A DNA stretch of 64,000 nucleotides from Phymatolithon calcareum (GCA_977006965.1 OZ345367.1:1-64000); one strand, 5' to 3'. Shown: positions 1-11,553, counted from the first letter of the stretch. The notes: generated from the letters alone by a model not told the origin. A program made the numbers and translations.

Positions 1-19
1 CACGTTCCACTGTCCCACC

Positions 20-1738
20 TTGTCCCCTACCCTCAACCAATTCCCTATTCCCTATTCCCTAATCCCTATCCCCCTATTCCCTATTCCCTATTCCTATTCC
101 CTCATCATCCCTATTCCCTATTCCCTATCCCTATTCCCTAATCCCTATTCCCTATTCCCTATTCCCTATTCCCTATCCCTATTCCCTATTCCCTATCCCT
201 ATTCCCTATTCCCTATTCCCTATTCCCTATTCCCTAATCCCTATTCCTTCTATTCCCTATTCCCTATCCCTATTCCCTATTCCCTATTCCCTATTCCCTA
301 TTCCTCATCCTATTCCCTATTCCCTATTCCCTATTCCCTATTCCCTATTCCCTATTCCCTATTCCCTATTCCCTATTCCCTATTCCCTATTCCCTATTCC
401 CTATTCCCTATTCCCTATTCCCTATTCCCTATTCCCTATTCCCTATTCCCTATTCCCTATTCCCTATTCCCTATTCCCTATTCCCTATTCCCTATTCCCT
501 ATTCCCTATTCCCTATTCCCTATTCCCTATTCCCTATTCCCTATTCCCTATTCCCTATTCCCTATTCCCTATTCCCTATTCCCTATTCCCTATTCCCTAT
601 TCCCTATTCCCTATTCCCTATTCCCTATTCCCTATTCCCTATTCCCTATTCCCTATTCCCTATTCCCTATTCCCTATTCCCTATTCCCTATTCCCTATTC
701 CCTATTCCCTATTCCCTATTCCCTATTCCCTATTCCCTATTCCCTATTCCCTATTCCCTATTCCCTATTCCCTATTCCCTATTCCCTATTCCCTATTCCC
801 TATTCCCTATTCCCTATTCCCTATTCCCTATTCCCTATTCCCTATTCCCTATTCCCTATTCCCTATTCCCTATTCCCTATTCCCTATTCCCTATTCCCTA
901 TTCCCTATTCCCTATTCCCTATTCCCTATTCCCTATTCCCTATTCCCTATTCCCTATTCCCTATTCCCTATTCCCTATTCCCTATTCCCTATTCCCTATT
1001 CCCTATTCCCTATTCCCTATTCCCTATTCCCTATTCCCTATTCCCTATTCCCTATTCCCTATTCCCTATTCCCTATTCCCTATTCCCTATTCCCTATTCC
1101 CTATTCCCTATTCCCTATTCCCTATTCCCTATTCCCTATTCCCTATTCCCTATTCCCTATTCCCTATTCCCTATTCCCTATTCCCTATTCCCTATTCCCT
1201 ATTCCCTATTCCCTATTCCCTATTCCCTATTCCCTATTCCCTATTCCCTATTCCCTATTCCCTATTCCCTATTCCCTATTCCCTATTCCCTATTCCCTAT
1301 TCCCTATTCCCTATTCCCTATTCCCTATTCCCTATTCCCTATTCCCTATTCCCTATTCCCTATTCCCTATTCCCTATTCCCTATTCCCTATTCCCTATTC
1401 CCTATTCCCTATTCCCTATTCCCTATTCCCTATTCCCTATTCCCTATTCCCTATTCCCTATTCCCTATTCCCTATTCCCTATTCCCTATTCCCTATTCCC
1501 TATTCCCTATTCCCTATTCCCTATTCCCTATTCCCTATTCCCTATTCCCTATTCCCTATTCCCTATTCCCTATTCCCTATTCCCTATTCCCTATTCCCTA
1601 TTCCCATATTCCCTATTCCCTATTCCCTATTCCCTATTCCCTATTCCCTATTCCCTATTCCCTATTCCCCTATTCCCTATTCCCTATTCCCTATTCCCTA
1701 TTCCCTTATTCCCTATTCCCTATTCCCTATTCCCTATT
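20..1738. repeat. CCCTATT heptamer tandem array (G strand AATAGGG)
   Basis: About 240 head-to-tail copies of the 7-mer CCCTATT. The core from about 310 to 1600 is essentially perfect. The left edge (20-310) contains variants such as CCCTAATC, CCCTATC and CCTCAT, and the right edge (1600-1738) has a few one-base insertions. The reverse complement, AATAGGG, is a telomere-like G-rich heptamer that could form G-quadruplexes. The C-rich strand lies on + at the left of the window, the orientation expected at a left chromosome end. However, positions 1-40 are not repeat, and the purest units lie inside rather than outside. An interstitial or subtelomeric array is therefore as likely as a true telomere. 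Because 7 is not a multiple of 3, the array reads as an open SLFPIPY-repeat frame; that is not evidence for a protein. Confidence 0.97.
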
Positions 1739-2440
1739 TTAAATCGAATTGAAAATTGGCGTGGAAATCCTATCAAAAGTCGAATTTATAATGAACTTGG
1801 AAATCGTATTCAAAATGGAATTGAAAATCGAATTGAAAATGGTGTTGAAGATCAAATCGAAAATCAAATTGAAAATCGACCTGATGATCAAAATTGATTT
1901 GAAAATCGATTTGAAAATCGAATTGTACATTGAATTGAAAATCGAATTGTACATTGAATTCAAAATTGAATATGGACCTGGAGATCGATTTGAAATTCGA
2001 TTTGAAAATGGAATTAGAACTCGAATTGAACATTGTCTTGGAAATTGTCTCAAAAGTCGACTTAAAATTGACCTTGGGAATCTAATTCAAAATATAATTG
2101 AAAATCAAATTGACAAATTTTGTTGGAGATCGAATCGAAAATCAAATCGAAAATTGAATTGAATATGGAATGCAAAACGGACTAGAAAATCGAATTGAAA
2201 ATCAAAGTGAAAATTGTGTTGAAGATCGAATCGAAAATCAGACTTGAAAATCGAATTGAAAATGGAATGCAAAATGGACTAGAAAATCGAATTGAAAATG
2301 GAATTGAAAATGGAACTCAAAATCGAATTGAAAAGTGGTTTGAAAATTGAATTTTGAATGGAATTGTATCAATTGGAAATAGAATTTTGAATGGAAATGC
2401 AAATGGAACTGAAAATTTAACTTGTGCACCTTCTGTCTAC
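1739..2440. repeat. AT-rich 6/12-nt phased array (GAAAAT-CGAATT type)
   Basis: Degenerate tandem array whose basic step is 6 nt and whose common unit is GAAAATCGAATT, with local 24-nt higher-order units (GAATTGTACATT blocks near 1919-1960). The 6-nt phasing keeps several frames open on both strands, giving low-complexity F/N/S/I or K/I/E/L frames. These have no domain and no usual codon variation, so I read them as satellite shadows. The array abuts the heptamer array directly at 1738/1739. Confidence 0.85.
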
Positions 2441-2555
2441 TCGTATTATATAATGCCACAATACCTTTTCTCTAAGTTAAGTATGATAACACCTGGGTAG
2501 CAGCAGCGCACGCGTATCATAAAATGCCCAGTTCTCTTTTTGTTCATAACGAGTA

Positions 2556-2840
2556 CGAGTGCAATTGAAAATGAAATTTGAAATATTAGTAATACTGAAA
2601 AGAACTTGAAAATAGAATTGAAAATTGAATAGGAAATTGAATTGATTATAGAGCTGAAACCAGAATTGAAAATAGAACTCAACATGAAATACAAAACGGG
2701 GAGCAGGGACTGCAAAATGGAATTAAATATAGAATTGAAGACTGAACTAAAAACTGATTTGAAATATGAATTCAAAATGGAATTGTAAAAATTGGAAATA
2801 TAACTTAGAATTGAAATGTATATTATACTGAAAATAGATT
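2556..2840. repeat. Second block of the GAAAAT/GAATT-type AT-rich array
   Basis: The same loose AATTGAAAAT periodicity resumes here after a copy of the palindromic unit at about 2483-2535. The two repeat families are thus interleaved at their junction. This block is more diverged than 1739-2440. No gene is visible. Confidence 0.7.
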
Positions 2841-2879
2841 TTGGGCAGCACCTGTCCACTCGTATTATACAATGGGACA

Positions 2880-4850
2880 ATAACGCCTTCTGTATGTCAA
2901 CTAGGATACCAGCTGGGCTGCTGCTGACTCCAGTATGATATGCCCACGCCATGCCACGTTCACACCTTGTGGATATCAAGTATGATACCAACTCGCCAGC
3001 AGCTGCCCACGCGTATCATACAATGTCACGTTGACTCCTTGTCGAAATCAAGTATGATACCAGCTGGGCAGCAGCTGCCCACGTGTATCATAAAATACCA
3101 AATTGCCTCCTTGTCGATATCCAGTATGATACCAACTGGGCAGATGCTGCCCACGCCTATCATACAATGCCACGTTGAATCCTTGTCGATATCTAGTATG
3201 ATACCAACTGGGCAGCAGCTGCCCACGCGTATCATACAAAGCCACGTTCACACCTTGTCGAAATCCAGTATGATACCAGCTGGGCAGATGCTGCCCACGC
3301 GTATCATACAATGCCACGTTGACTCCTTCTAGTATGATACCAACTGGGCAGCAGCTGCCCACGCGTATCATACAAAGCCACGTTCACACCTTGTCGAAAT
3401 CAAGTATGATACCAGCTGGGCAGATGCTGCCCACGCGTATCATACAATGCCACGTTGACTCCTTGTCGATATCTAGTATGATATCAATTGGGCAGCAGCT
3501 GCCCAAGCGTATCATACAAAACCACCTTCACACCATGTCGATATCAAGTATGATACCAGCTGGGCTGCTGCTGCCCACGCGTATCATTCAATGCCACGTT
3601 GACTCCTTGTCGATATCTAGTATGATACCAACTGGGCAGCAGCTGCCCACGCGTATCATACAAAGCCACGTTCACACCTTGTCGAGATCAAGTATGATAG
3701 CAGCTGGGCTGCAGCTGCCCACGCGTATCATATAATACGAAATTGACTTGTTGTCAATATCCAGTATGATACGAGCTGGGCAGCAGCTGCCCACGTGTAT
3801 CATACAATAACCAGTTTGATACCAGCTGCGCAGCAGCTGCCCACGCGTATCATACAATGCAACGTTGAATCCTTGTCGATATCTAGTATGATACCAACTG
3901 GGCAGCAGCTGCCCACGCGTATCATACAAAGCCACGTTCACACCTTGTCGATATCAAGAATGATACCAGCTGGGCAGCTGCTGCCCACGCGTATCATACA
4001 ATGCCACGTTGACTCCTTGTCGATATCTAGTATGATACTAACTGGGCAGCAGCTGCCCACGCGTATCATACAATGCCACGTTCACACCTTGTCGAAATGA
4101 AGTATGATACCAGCTGGGCAGCATCTGCCCACGCGTATCATAAAATACAAAATTGCCTCCTTGTCGATATCCAGTATGATAGCAGCTGGGCAGCAGCTGC
4201 CCACGCGTATCATATAATACGAAATTGACTCGTTGTCAATATCCAGTATGATACGAACTGGGCAGCTGCTGCCCACGCGTATCATACAATGCCACGTTGA
4301 CTCCTTGCTGATATCTAGTATGATACCAACTGGGCAGCAGCTGCCAACGTTCACACCTTGTCGATATCAAGTATGATACCAGCTGGGCAGCTGCTGCCCA
4401 CGCCTATCATACAATGCCACGGTGACTCCTTGTCGATATCTAGTATGATTCCAACTGGGCAGCAGCTGCCCACGCGTATCATACAATGCCACGTTCACAC
4501 CTTGTCGAAATCAAGTATGATACCAGCTGGGCAGCAGCTGCCCATGTGTATCATAAAATACCAAATTGACTACTTTTCAATATCCAGTTTGATACCAGCT
4601 GGGCAGCAGCTGCCCACGCGTATCATACAAAGCCACGTTGACTCCTTGTCGATATCAAGTATGATACCAGCTGGGCAGCTGCTGCCCACGCGTATCATAA
4701 AATACCAAACTGACTCCTGGTCGATACTCAGCATGATAGCAGCTGGGCAGCAGCTGCGTACTAGTATCATACAATGCCACGTTGACTCTTTTTTCATATC
4801 GAGTATTATTCCAGTTATGGAGCTGCTGCCCAGTCGTTTTATACAATAGT
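2880..4850. repeat. 72-bp palindromic satellite, about 27 copies
   Basis: Tandem units of exactly 72 bp (GTATGATAC starts at 3052, 3124, 3196, 3268, then every 72 bp after a shortened unit near 3332). Each unit carries a dyad of about 42 bp: GTATGATAC, then TGGGCAGC, its partner GCTGCCCA, and GTATCATAC. It can therefore form a cruciform or hairpin with a very short loop. The remaining 30 bp (CAATGCCACGTTGACTCCTT followed by GTCGATATC, or a CAAAGCCACGTTCACACC version) is the linker. Shortened units occur near 3813 and 4330. Because 72 is divisible by 3 and the unit lacks stops in several frames, open frames arise on both strands; they encode only the repeat. An isolated copy lies at 2483-2535. 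Confidence 0.95.
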
Positions 4851-5682
4851 GCAAGATTCATTCAAAAAGGACTTCCTAAATTTCAACGGTGATCATCCTC
4901 AATTTGGCGTCATAGCTCGTTGTTTCATTACTGGGTCGCCTGTATCGCATTGTTGTAGTCGCATTCTCAACGAAATAGTTTACAGTTCGACATGTCCAAG
5001 AGTGGAAAATGACTTCTAAAAGTCATGCAGAGTGCCCTGAAAAGGATCGGTCAAAATGTCAATGCTATTTCATCCCCAGCTTCCTGTCAGACCTTTTCTT
5101 TTCCATGACCAGTCCTTTCTATCGTCCAGTTTCTAGCGTAGCGAATTACTTCTGTTCCGAGTTATCAAGCAGTGTAGATTATCTTTCCAAAATCATGCCA
5201 AACTCCCTGGAAAATGACATTCAATATGTGAATGTTTTTTTATTTTTACTTCGGAGAGCTTGTGCGCTTCAGAGTCACAAATCTCAATCACGATTGCATT
5301 TGCACACTTCGATTTCGTGGCAGTGCTATTTTTGAAATTGCTAATTTTGAAAGAAATCCGAATCATCTAAGATCATTTCCTCTTCTGCTACTAAATCTTT
5401 GCAAGTCGCATTGGGCAATAATATAGTTGAAGTTCTGGAAATGAATAGAGATTTCGTTTCTAAGAACTTCCTCTCTCAGGAATAGTCTTTGCATACCTGC
5501 TGACAACGTGGCGCATAAGTTTCCCCTGTTACCTTCTGTTCTAAACCGTCGTCCTCGGCTCCTCCGTTTTTCACCCCTCCATTAGTGCCACCACAAGACA
5601 TCAATAGGGCTCACTGAGATTTTGTTCCTTCGAGACTTTTTATCAGCAAACTATTTTCACACAATACGTCATCCTTCTGCAG
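4851..5682. other. Intergenic DNA, no gene recognised
   Basis: Unique-looking sequence between the satellite and its outlying relics. The longest open frame (5009-5335, +) has unremarkable composition and no recognisable domain. I see no promoter or RNA gene. Confidence 0.5.
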
Positions 5683-5870
5683 TACTGATACCAGCTGGGC
5701 AGCAGCTGCCCACACATAGCATGCCATGGCACGTACACTCGTTGTCGATGTCCAAATTCTGGCTGGACAGCAGCGACGCACATGTATCATTCAGCGCCAT
5801 GTAGACTCGTTGTCGCTGTCAAGTATGATTTCATCTGGTCAGCCTCTTCCCATTGTGATAATACTGCTAG
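5683..5870. repeat. Diverged outlying copies of the 72-bp satellite
   Basis: At 5686-5715 the unit core (GATACCAGCTGGGCAGCAGC followed by TGCCCAC) is almost perfect. It is followed by a degenerate linker (CTCGTTGTCGATGTC) and by two worn units at about 5755-5815 and 5820-5870. The left arms are still readable but the right arms have decayed (for example, CATAGCATGCC replaces the usual right arm). They lie about 830 bp beyond the main array. Confidence 0.85.
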
Positions 5871-6181
5871 TTTCGTTATGGTAAGCGCAGATACGGATAC
5901 ATCAGGCCTCCGTTTTTGTAAATGTTGCTCAACGGCCATAAGAATAGCGGCAATGGATCTCTTCCCGTCGCCACCAAGATGAGAGACGCTTGGTACCGTT
6001 GGAAAGCGCGCGGAGAGAGCATTCGAACGGTACCACAGGCGCAAGTGTGCGCGCAAGGGAAAAAATGCGCCACCCTTGGCCGACAGGCAAAAAAGTATCT
6101 AAAAAGTAGGCTGGGAAGCTGGGAGACTTGGATGCAAGCTGAATTTAATGGTAGCTAGCCATCTTGAAAACCTCATAAAAT

Positions 6182-6421
6182 TGACCATCTGAGATGGTCT
6201 TCCACAGGGGCGAAAATGGCAGGTGGCTCACCTGGCTCCACGAAAAATATGTAAATTTCAACTTTGGCTCACCTGGCGCCGACATCTACATGCGAAAATG
6301 AGGTCATTTTTGAAGGGTCTCTCACAAGGCCCAAATTGTGGAGCCAGCTGAGCCACTCCACCTTTATTTCAATTAAAATTTGAACGATGGAGCCAGGTGA
6401 GCCAGCGGAAACTATATAGGG
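6182..6421. repeat. Nested inverted-repeat element with TATA-like right edge
   Basis: TGGCTCACCTGGCTCCA at 6224-6240 has its perfect 17-bp reverse complement at 6388-6404. Inside lies a second, imperfect pair: GGCTCACCTGGCGCC near 6264 and GGAGCCAGCTGAGCC near 6342. A small hairpin (GACCAT/ATGGTC) sits just outside at 6183-6199, and ACTATATAGG follows at 6411-6420. The structure could be a miniature inverted-repeat element or a regulatory foldback. It carries no coding sequence. Confidence 0.7.
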
Positions 6422-6509
6422 CGAGAAGAACGAAGAAAAGACGAATGATTCTCTGGGAAGCGTAAGTGGGCCGCTCTTGTCTCTCAACTGCGCGTATATC
6501 GGCATAAAT

Positions 6510-6950
6510 ATCATCGACCCGAGCGAAGGAGTTTGCTGGTAGGGATCAAGTCCGCCCGATTTGCTTGCAGGGCGTGCCGTGCGGCTTTGCGCAGATTGGC
6601 GGTGTTTCTCTCACAAGATTCAGTCAATTTTCTGATAGTTCTCGACAGATATTCCGCTCGAGTGTTTCAACGGAACTGCAGATCTCCAAAGTGATTTGTT
6701 TCGTGCGCATGTTGATTGAAAGTCCATTTTTGCTTTTCGCGGCAGTTACTGTTCCGGTGGCAGCGGCGTCAGCGAGGGCCTTCAGACGCTATTTTTTTAC
6801 CTCAAGCGCGATGTTTGTCCTTGTCAGTGCATACTTTTTGCCGATTACTGCGTCGGCAATGAAGACCGCTTTCAGTAATTCCTCGATCGTCTCGGGCTCC
6901 AGGTTGCCTTTGATACATCGAACGAATCTAGAGCTCGCACAACGCGTAGA
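6510..6950 (-). pseudogene. Decayed coding fragment, unknown, coiled-coil-like
   Basis: Read on the minus strand from about 6906 downward, one frame gives a protein-like segment beginning NLEPETIEELLKAVFIADAV, rich in charged heptads. It is broken by a TAG codon near 6796 and ends at about 6625. A neighbouring frame then continues in the same style (TIRKLTESCERNTANLRKAAR). The switch between frames with sustained protein-like composition is why I call a pseudogene. I recognise no family. It lies downstream of the P-element relic on the same strand and could be a displaced part of it or a separate gene. Confidence 0.35.
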
Positions 6951-7285
6951 GTGTCACCGTATACCCTGTATAGATTGCTCAATAGTTGGATTGTAGAAGC
7001 CCCTATTAGTTTGCTGAGCATAGGAGAACAAACATTCGAGAGGGTAGGTAGACAAGCAGGTAAGTACGATATACCTGTCCGCAGGCCGCAAGCGAGTCTT
7101 TCTCAAGCTTGAGCATGGCATCACAACGGAAGTGGCCACAAGCTCAGCCTAAATGGATGAACGGTTGTTCGTTCGCCCGTCTCCCAATTGACGTTCATAA
7201 TTGCCGTCTTGTTGCTTTATCAGATCGACGGCCGGCGTGTCGTATGGTTTCAGAGCCACCTTTATTTGGTCCATCCCTTGCACAT

Positions 7286-9052
7286 TTAGTGCTTTAGATC
7301 CGCATACATCAAATCGTGCCGGCCGCTTTTAAGATGTTCCGCGAGTGCAAGCAATTCGCGGCGCAACTCTGTCGAGGCTGCGGCGCGAGCTTTGCGCCGA
7401 AGCACGGCCACTACCCGAAGGCTGTAGACGGCAAGTGCGTTTGGCACTGGCATTTTGCTCCTGGGGGTTAAGTTGACAAACCTTTCAGTGAGATTAGGTC
7501 CTTGTGCGGGAAAAACTCTCAACTGCGCTGTCCTGTCGTCCCCCTGAAATGACGCTACGTGATCCCAGTTGAAGCCGACGAGACCGTCACCGTCGTATAC
7601 GGCGACGAAGCGATGGCCAGACCTGGTTGAATATATTTTGTTCCTCGCGCGTTTCAAGAGATGCGCCGAGTCGCCGCAAAGGAGAACAGAAGAATTAGAG
7701 TACGGGTCACGGAAATACACAGGAAAACTCTCATTTGCATGTTCTACGCTATCCAGAAAGTCCGCAGCCACCAGCGTTGTGCCAAATATGACGTTTGATC
7801 GCCTGCTGTGCTTTTGATGCAGGAGCACGAACAGTTGAGCGATATAGTCCACAGCAGATTCTCTACGCACGCATGCATACTCCGTCCATTTCGCAGCGCA
7901 CTGGTTCGTTCCTCTCTCATCGCTCACGGTCAGCCGTTCGCTCCGGTCGCTGCTGCTCGTCATCACACGCAGCAAGAATCTTTAGCCCCTTGACAGCTGG
8001 TGTCGCCGCGTCGAAGCAAATAGCGACAGGTATGATGCCATTGCAATCGAGGTTTGCGAGCAGCTCGTCCAACAGCTCTAGACAGTCTAGAAAGCTCATT
8101 GCGACGACGCACGGAGCAACGCGTGCCACGTGTCTGATTCCCATGTACACCAAGGAGAGCATTAAAACCTCGCGTGTGATAGCCAGTTCAATCTTGCTAT
8201 GCTCAATTTTGTTCACGAGGTGATGCGTCATCGATTCACGTCGATGAACGAAGACAGCAAAGGTATCCTTTTTCGTTCACAAAACGCCCTGGTGTAGATG
8301 TATACCGTCATGCAGTGTTAAAACTCGACGCAGAATCGATGGATTTTCGTCGAAGTACCGAGCCAAGCAGCGCACGCTGAAATTTGAAGACGACTGTACA
8401 TTACGCCCGTCAATACACGAAAAGGGATGATGCGTCGTGAGCCATTGTGCTGCCAACTCCGTACACCGGTACTTGTAGGTATTCATGCCAATAAGCGCCT
8501 GTAGATTTATGATGAATGCAAAGTCTGTTGCTGTGCAGCGCCACCGACACTGTTGACCAAGAAAGCACTCGCAAAATTTAAACCGACAGTGCGCGCTACA
8601 CAGTTCGCACACGCGCGAGACACGCACTCAGAAACAGGCTCCTTTGTCGTAACCCCGGAAGGAATCACGACTTAAAGTTTATCGAATCTGCGCGGCACAC
8701 TAATCTAATTCGAAAAAAACTTGAGCACGACCTCTGCTCTATCTAAATAATGGCGCAACCGCTTGTTTTCCAATCGAAGGCGCTTCGACTCCTTGTGGAC
8801 GCGAGCCAACGCATCCCTTTTCGTTGCGAGGCGCTTCCAGAGGCCGTTCTCACAGTCCTGCACTTCTTCATCCGACGATTCATTGACTTGATCGACTGAA
8901 AGCGGCACGGGTCGGACCAATGCTGTAAACCGGGAGGTCAATAAATACTGAGAGAACCTGGTCGGAGCACAACTCGTTAGGAGATCAACTGGAGACATCC
9001 AAGGCGCACGTTCTGCACGTCTACTTCGAACTGCAAGACTCCAAAAGCACAT
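7286..9052 (-). pseudogene. P-element / THAP9-like transposase, broken
   Basis: Fragments follow in the order known for P-element transposases. At 9052-8705 there is a charged leucine-rich coiled coil (LWKRLATKRDALARVHKESK and on). At 8627-7917 comes the central part, ending with the conserved GIIPVAICFDAATPAVKGLK stretch. At 7975-7286 is the C-terminal catalytic region with CGDSAHLLKRARNKI, which matches the family's D-P-H-L-L-K-x-x-R-N signature. Further on is RFVNLTPRSKMPVPNALAVY, matching the family's LT..H....KM.V..A..V.S block. Breaks are an in-frame TGA at 8277-8279, a frameshift near 7950, and loss of continuity between the coiled coil and the central part. No THAP zinc finger is clear upstream. 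The protein would have cut and pasted DNA, but this copy is dead. Confidence 0.75.
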
Positions 9053-10240
9053 CTACAGACTTGCGCCGACAGCTGGTGGTTGCAGGCCTGTTGGGCGATC
9101 ATCATTCGACAATATTCCCACTCGAGGATCAGCTCCGCACACGACGCTCTAGAGTTTTTCCCAATCCGGCCCAGACCCAGTGTGAACGTGAACCCAGCGA
9201 GCCTCATTCGCGAGCTTCCTTTCGATTTCTAGACGAAGTCCGATCGAGACGTTTACAACGACTGCAGACCGGCGGAAAGTCAATCGATACGAATTCACGG
9301 AAGATCTATGAGCATGGTGGAGCACGGGCGCCCCATCGATCCTAAGCACGTAAATACGCCGTTGGGATGAGGAGCCTTGATACTGAACGACAGACCAAAT
9401 GCCGTCGTGGCGCGCCCGGAAACACGACACATTCGTGTCACCCATCCAAAGACGGCACACTTGCAGTTCGATGATACAATGCTGCTAGAGATGGTCCACA
9501 CGGCGTCTTGCACGCGACATCTACCGAAAGCAATATAGTACCGCTCGCATTTCTGTGCGTTCCTATGATCAGTTGCTTAAAGCAAGTCGTTTTAAAAACA
9601 TCTTCGCCCCATCTGCACCGTTTAGCCTCGATTTGGCACCAAATTTTCGACAGAGCATGCCAGGCGCACGGTTCCAGCGCGTAGGATGTATTGCAAGCCA
9701 CTCAGAAGAAGATCGCGGCAACTGCTCCTCATCACCGTGCCGAAAAGCTTTTGCTGAGCTCGAACTCCCGAAAAGCATCCTATCACATGCACCCACGTCA
9801 TTAAATTTACCGAGCCGAGCACTTGCAGCGAAATTGTGCATCGACTCCCAACGCGGCCCGGAAACTATTAGAGCACACTACCCGCTCCGGCGCTGTGCAC
9901 ATCGGGCTTGTTCATGTCCTGTCATCTTCACATTGGTTAATGCCGAACTACGCACCAATTAAACCATCATCAATGTCCAGCTTAGCCGATGTTTTTCTTG
10001 ATACTGGTACCAGTCATAATCTGTCCGGCACCTCAAGGGTGTCTCTCAATATTTAATTTATTTAAATTCGAGATAATCTCTCGTACAGACGTAAACTGTA
10101 GAAGAGAACCAAGCTCTATTCTGTCTGGTTTACGTACCACCGTGCGTATTAGAAGTTATTCCTCAGAAAAAGATCTCCCTCTGCCCTTACTTTCCCCTGG
10201 TGCCCAGGAGATCCGTTATTTCAGTCCTCTGTGAGCACGG
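9053..10240. other. Ambiguous region with competing open frames
   Basis: Overlapping frames on both strands (for example 9555-9962 +, 9569-9841 -, 9149-9460 -) have protein-like length, but none shows a domain. Some minus frames could be the lost N-terminal part of the P-element transposase gene, which should lie here. I see no C2CH zinc-finger pattern to prove it. Confidence 0.3.
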
Positions 10241-11540
10241 CGATTGAAACGACTAACGGATGGAGCTCCGGAGTGAAGGATCTGTTTTATAATTCTTGCA
10301 AAAAACACCATGATTTGAATTCTCAGTAACGTAAAACTCAAGTTCTATTTCAGAGGCTTCGAAAAAATACAAAAAAATTAGATTCGGACAAGAAAAGGTG
10401 AAAATACTAACGACTCTCACCAGAAGCAACTTTTTCAGCGACGTTCGCAACGCGTAGAAGCTTGCAGCTCTGACTTAGTTGTGAAGAATCAGCCAAGTGA
10501 GGACCTAAGTGTTTCCATGAACCAGAGCTCTTTATATGTCGCTTTTGCTCTAAACAATGATTCCCGCTATGGGTGTAAGCTTTCAATCTGAACTCCCAGG
10601 ATTTATGCTACCCAGTTTTTTTCTGGTGTGAATAAGTGAAACTTTAGTATTTAAACCATCTGCCATTCAATTGATTATCAAAAAATAGGCTTTCCATTAC
10701 TGAAGAGCAATTTGCATCTACCGGGGGCCATTTATCATAGCAGATTGCAGAATATTTGTCATTGCACCCTCAGCGTGAGCAGGCATCATGAAAGCGCCCG
10801 GTCTTGATTCGCGACTTCATATTAAAAGCTTAGATGGATGGTGTCCATGCGCAACGCATTCTCACTCCATACCCTTGCAATCGAACTGTCGGGTTGACTG
10901 GGACAAGAAGCCCTGCTTGTCAACAAGCGGGAGCCAGTAGTACGAATTTGAAAAAGCATCCGTGATAAATCATTTGTATTGCGATGTGATGCAATCAGCA
11001 ATAAAATTCGGCGAGGTTATCGTTGAAGGTCGTGTGATTTGGCAAACTTGTTGTAATTGACGATCATGTGAGAACGCATACGATCGACCGCTGTCGCGTC
11101 CACGGGCGTACAAGGTACCAGAACTCCATTCATCGGAACGGAGTCCGGAAGCGCCTGACCATCCCAGTTGCGATTGATGAGAGTGACGACACCGGATTTG
11201 ATGTCTATTCAGAAAAGATGGCCGCCCACGGTAGCGACATACGTTTTTGTTTCGCGACCGGGGAATATACCGCTGGATCAGTTCTCGCTGAACGTTATCA
11301 ATACGCGTGCAGATGCTATTCACAACATAGCGGGTTTCTGTGATGACGGCGAGAGCGAAACCGGAGACTTCAATGAGGTAGCGAAGGATGGTGGCTCGGT
11401 TGCATTGAAGATGGAGGGGAGGCAGGGCTGTGGCCGCAAGTGCGATTGTCTATATTGCCGGACATGAGAAATGCGCAGCAGAGCCGACGTCACATCATAC
11501 TGCGTGATGATTATCAGATTTTTTTTACAAATTGAATTTA
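10241..11540. other. Intergenic DNA with short ambiguous frames
   Basis: No recognisable gene. A small hairpin, GCTTGT/ACAAGC, lies at about 10914-10927. Frames around 11068-11467 (+) and 10970-11323 (-) overlap and cannot be told apart by composition. Confidence 0.35.
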
Positions 11541-11553
11541 GGGCTATGTAATG

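Noticed and set aside
20-1897. 625-codon open frame of SLFPIPY repeats
   Set aside because: Direct consequence of a stop-free 7-mer repeat; starts at TTG and has no independent coding signal.
2980-4850. CRISPR-like array (regularly spaced palindromic repeats)
   Set aside because: The linkers are themselves repeated rather than unique spacers, and the DNA is eukaryotic.
2940-4854. Many open frames of 90-160 codons on both strands in the 72-bp array
   Set aside because: 72 bp is a multiple of three and the unit lacks stops, so all are shadows of the satellite.
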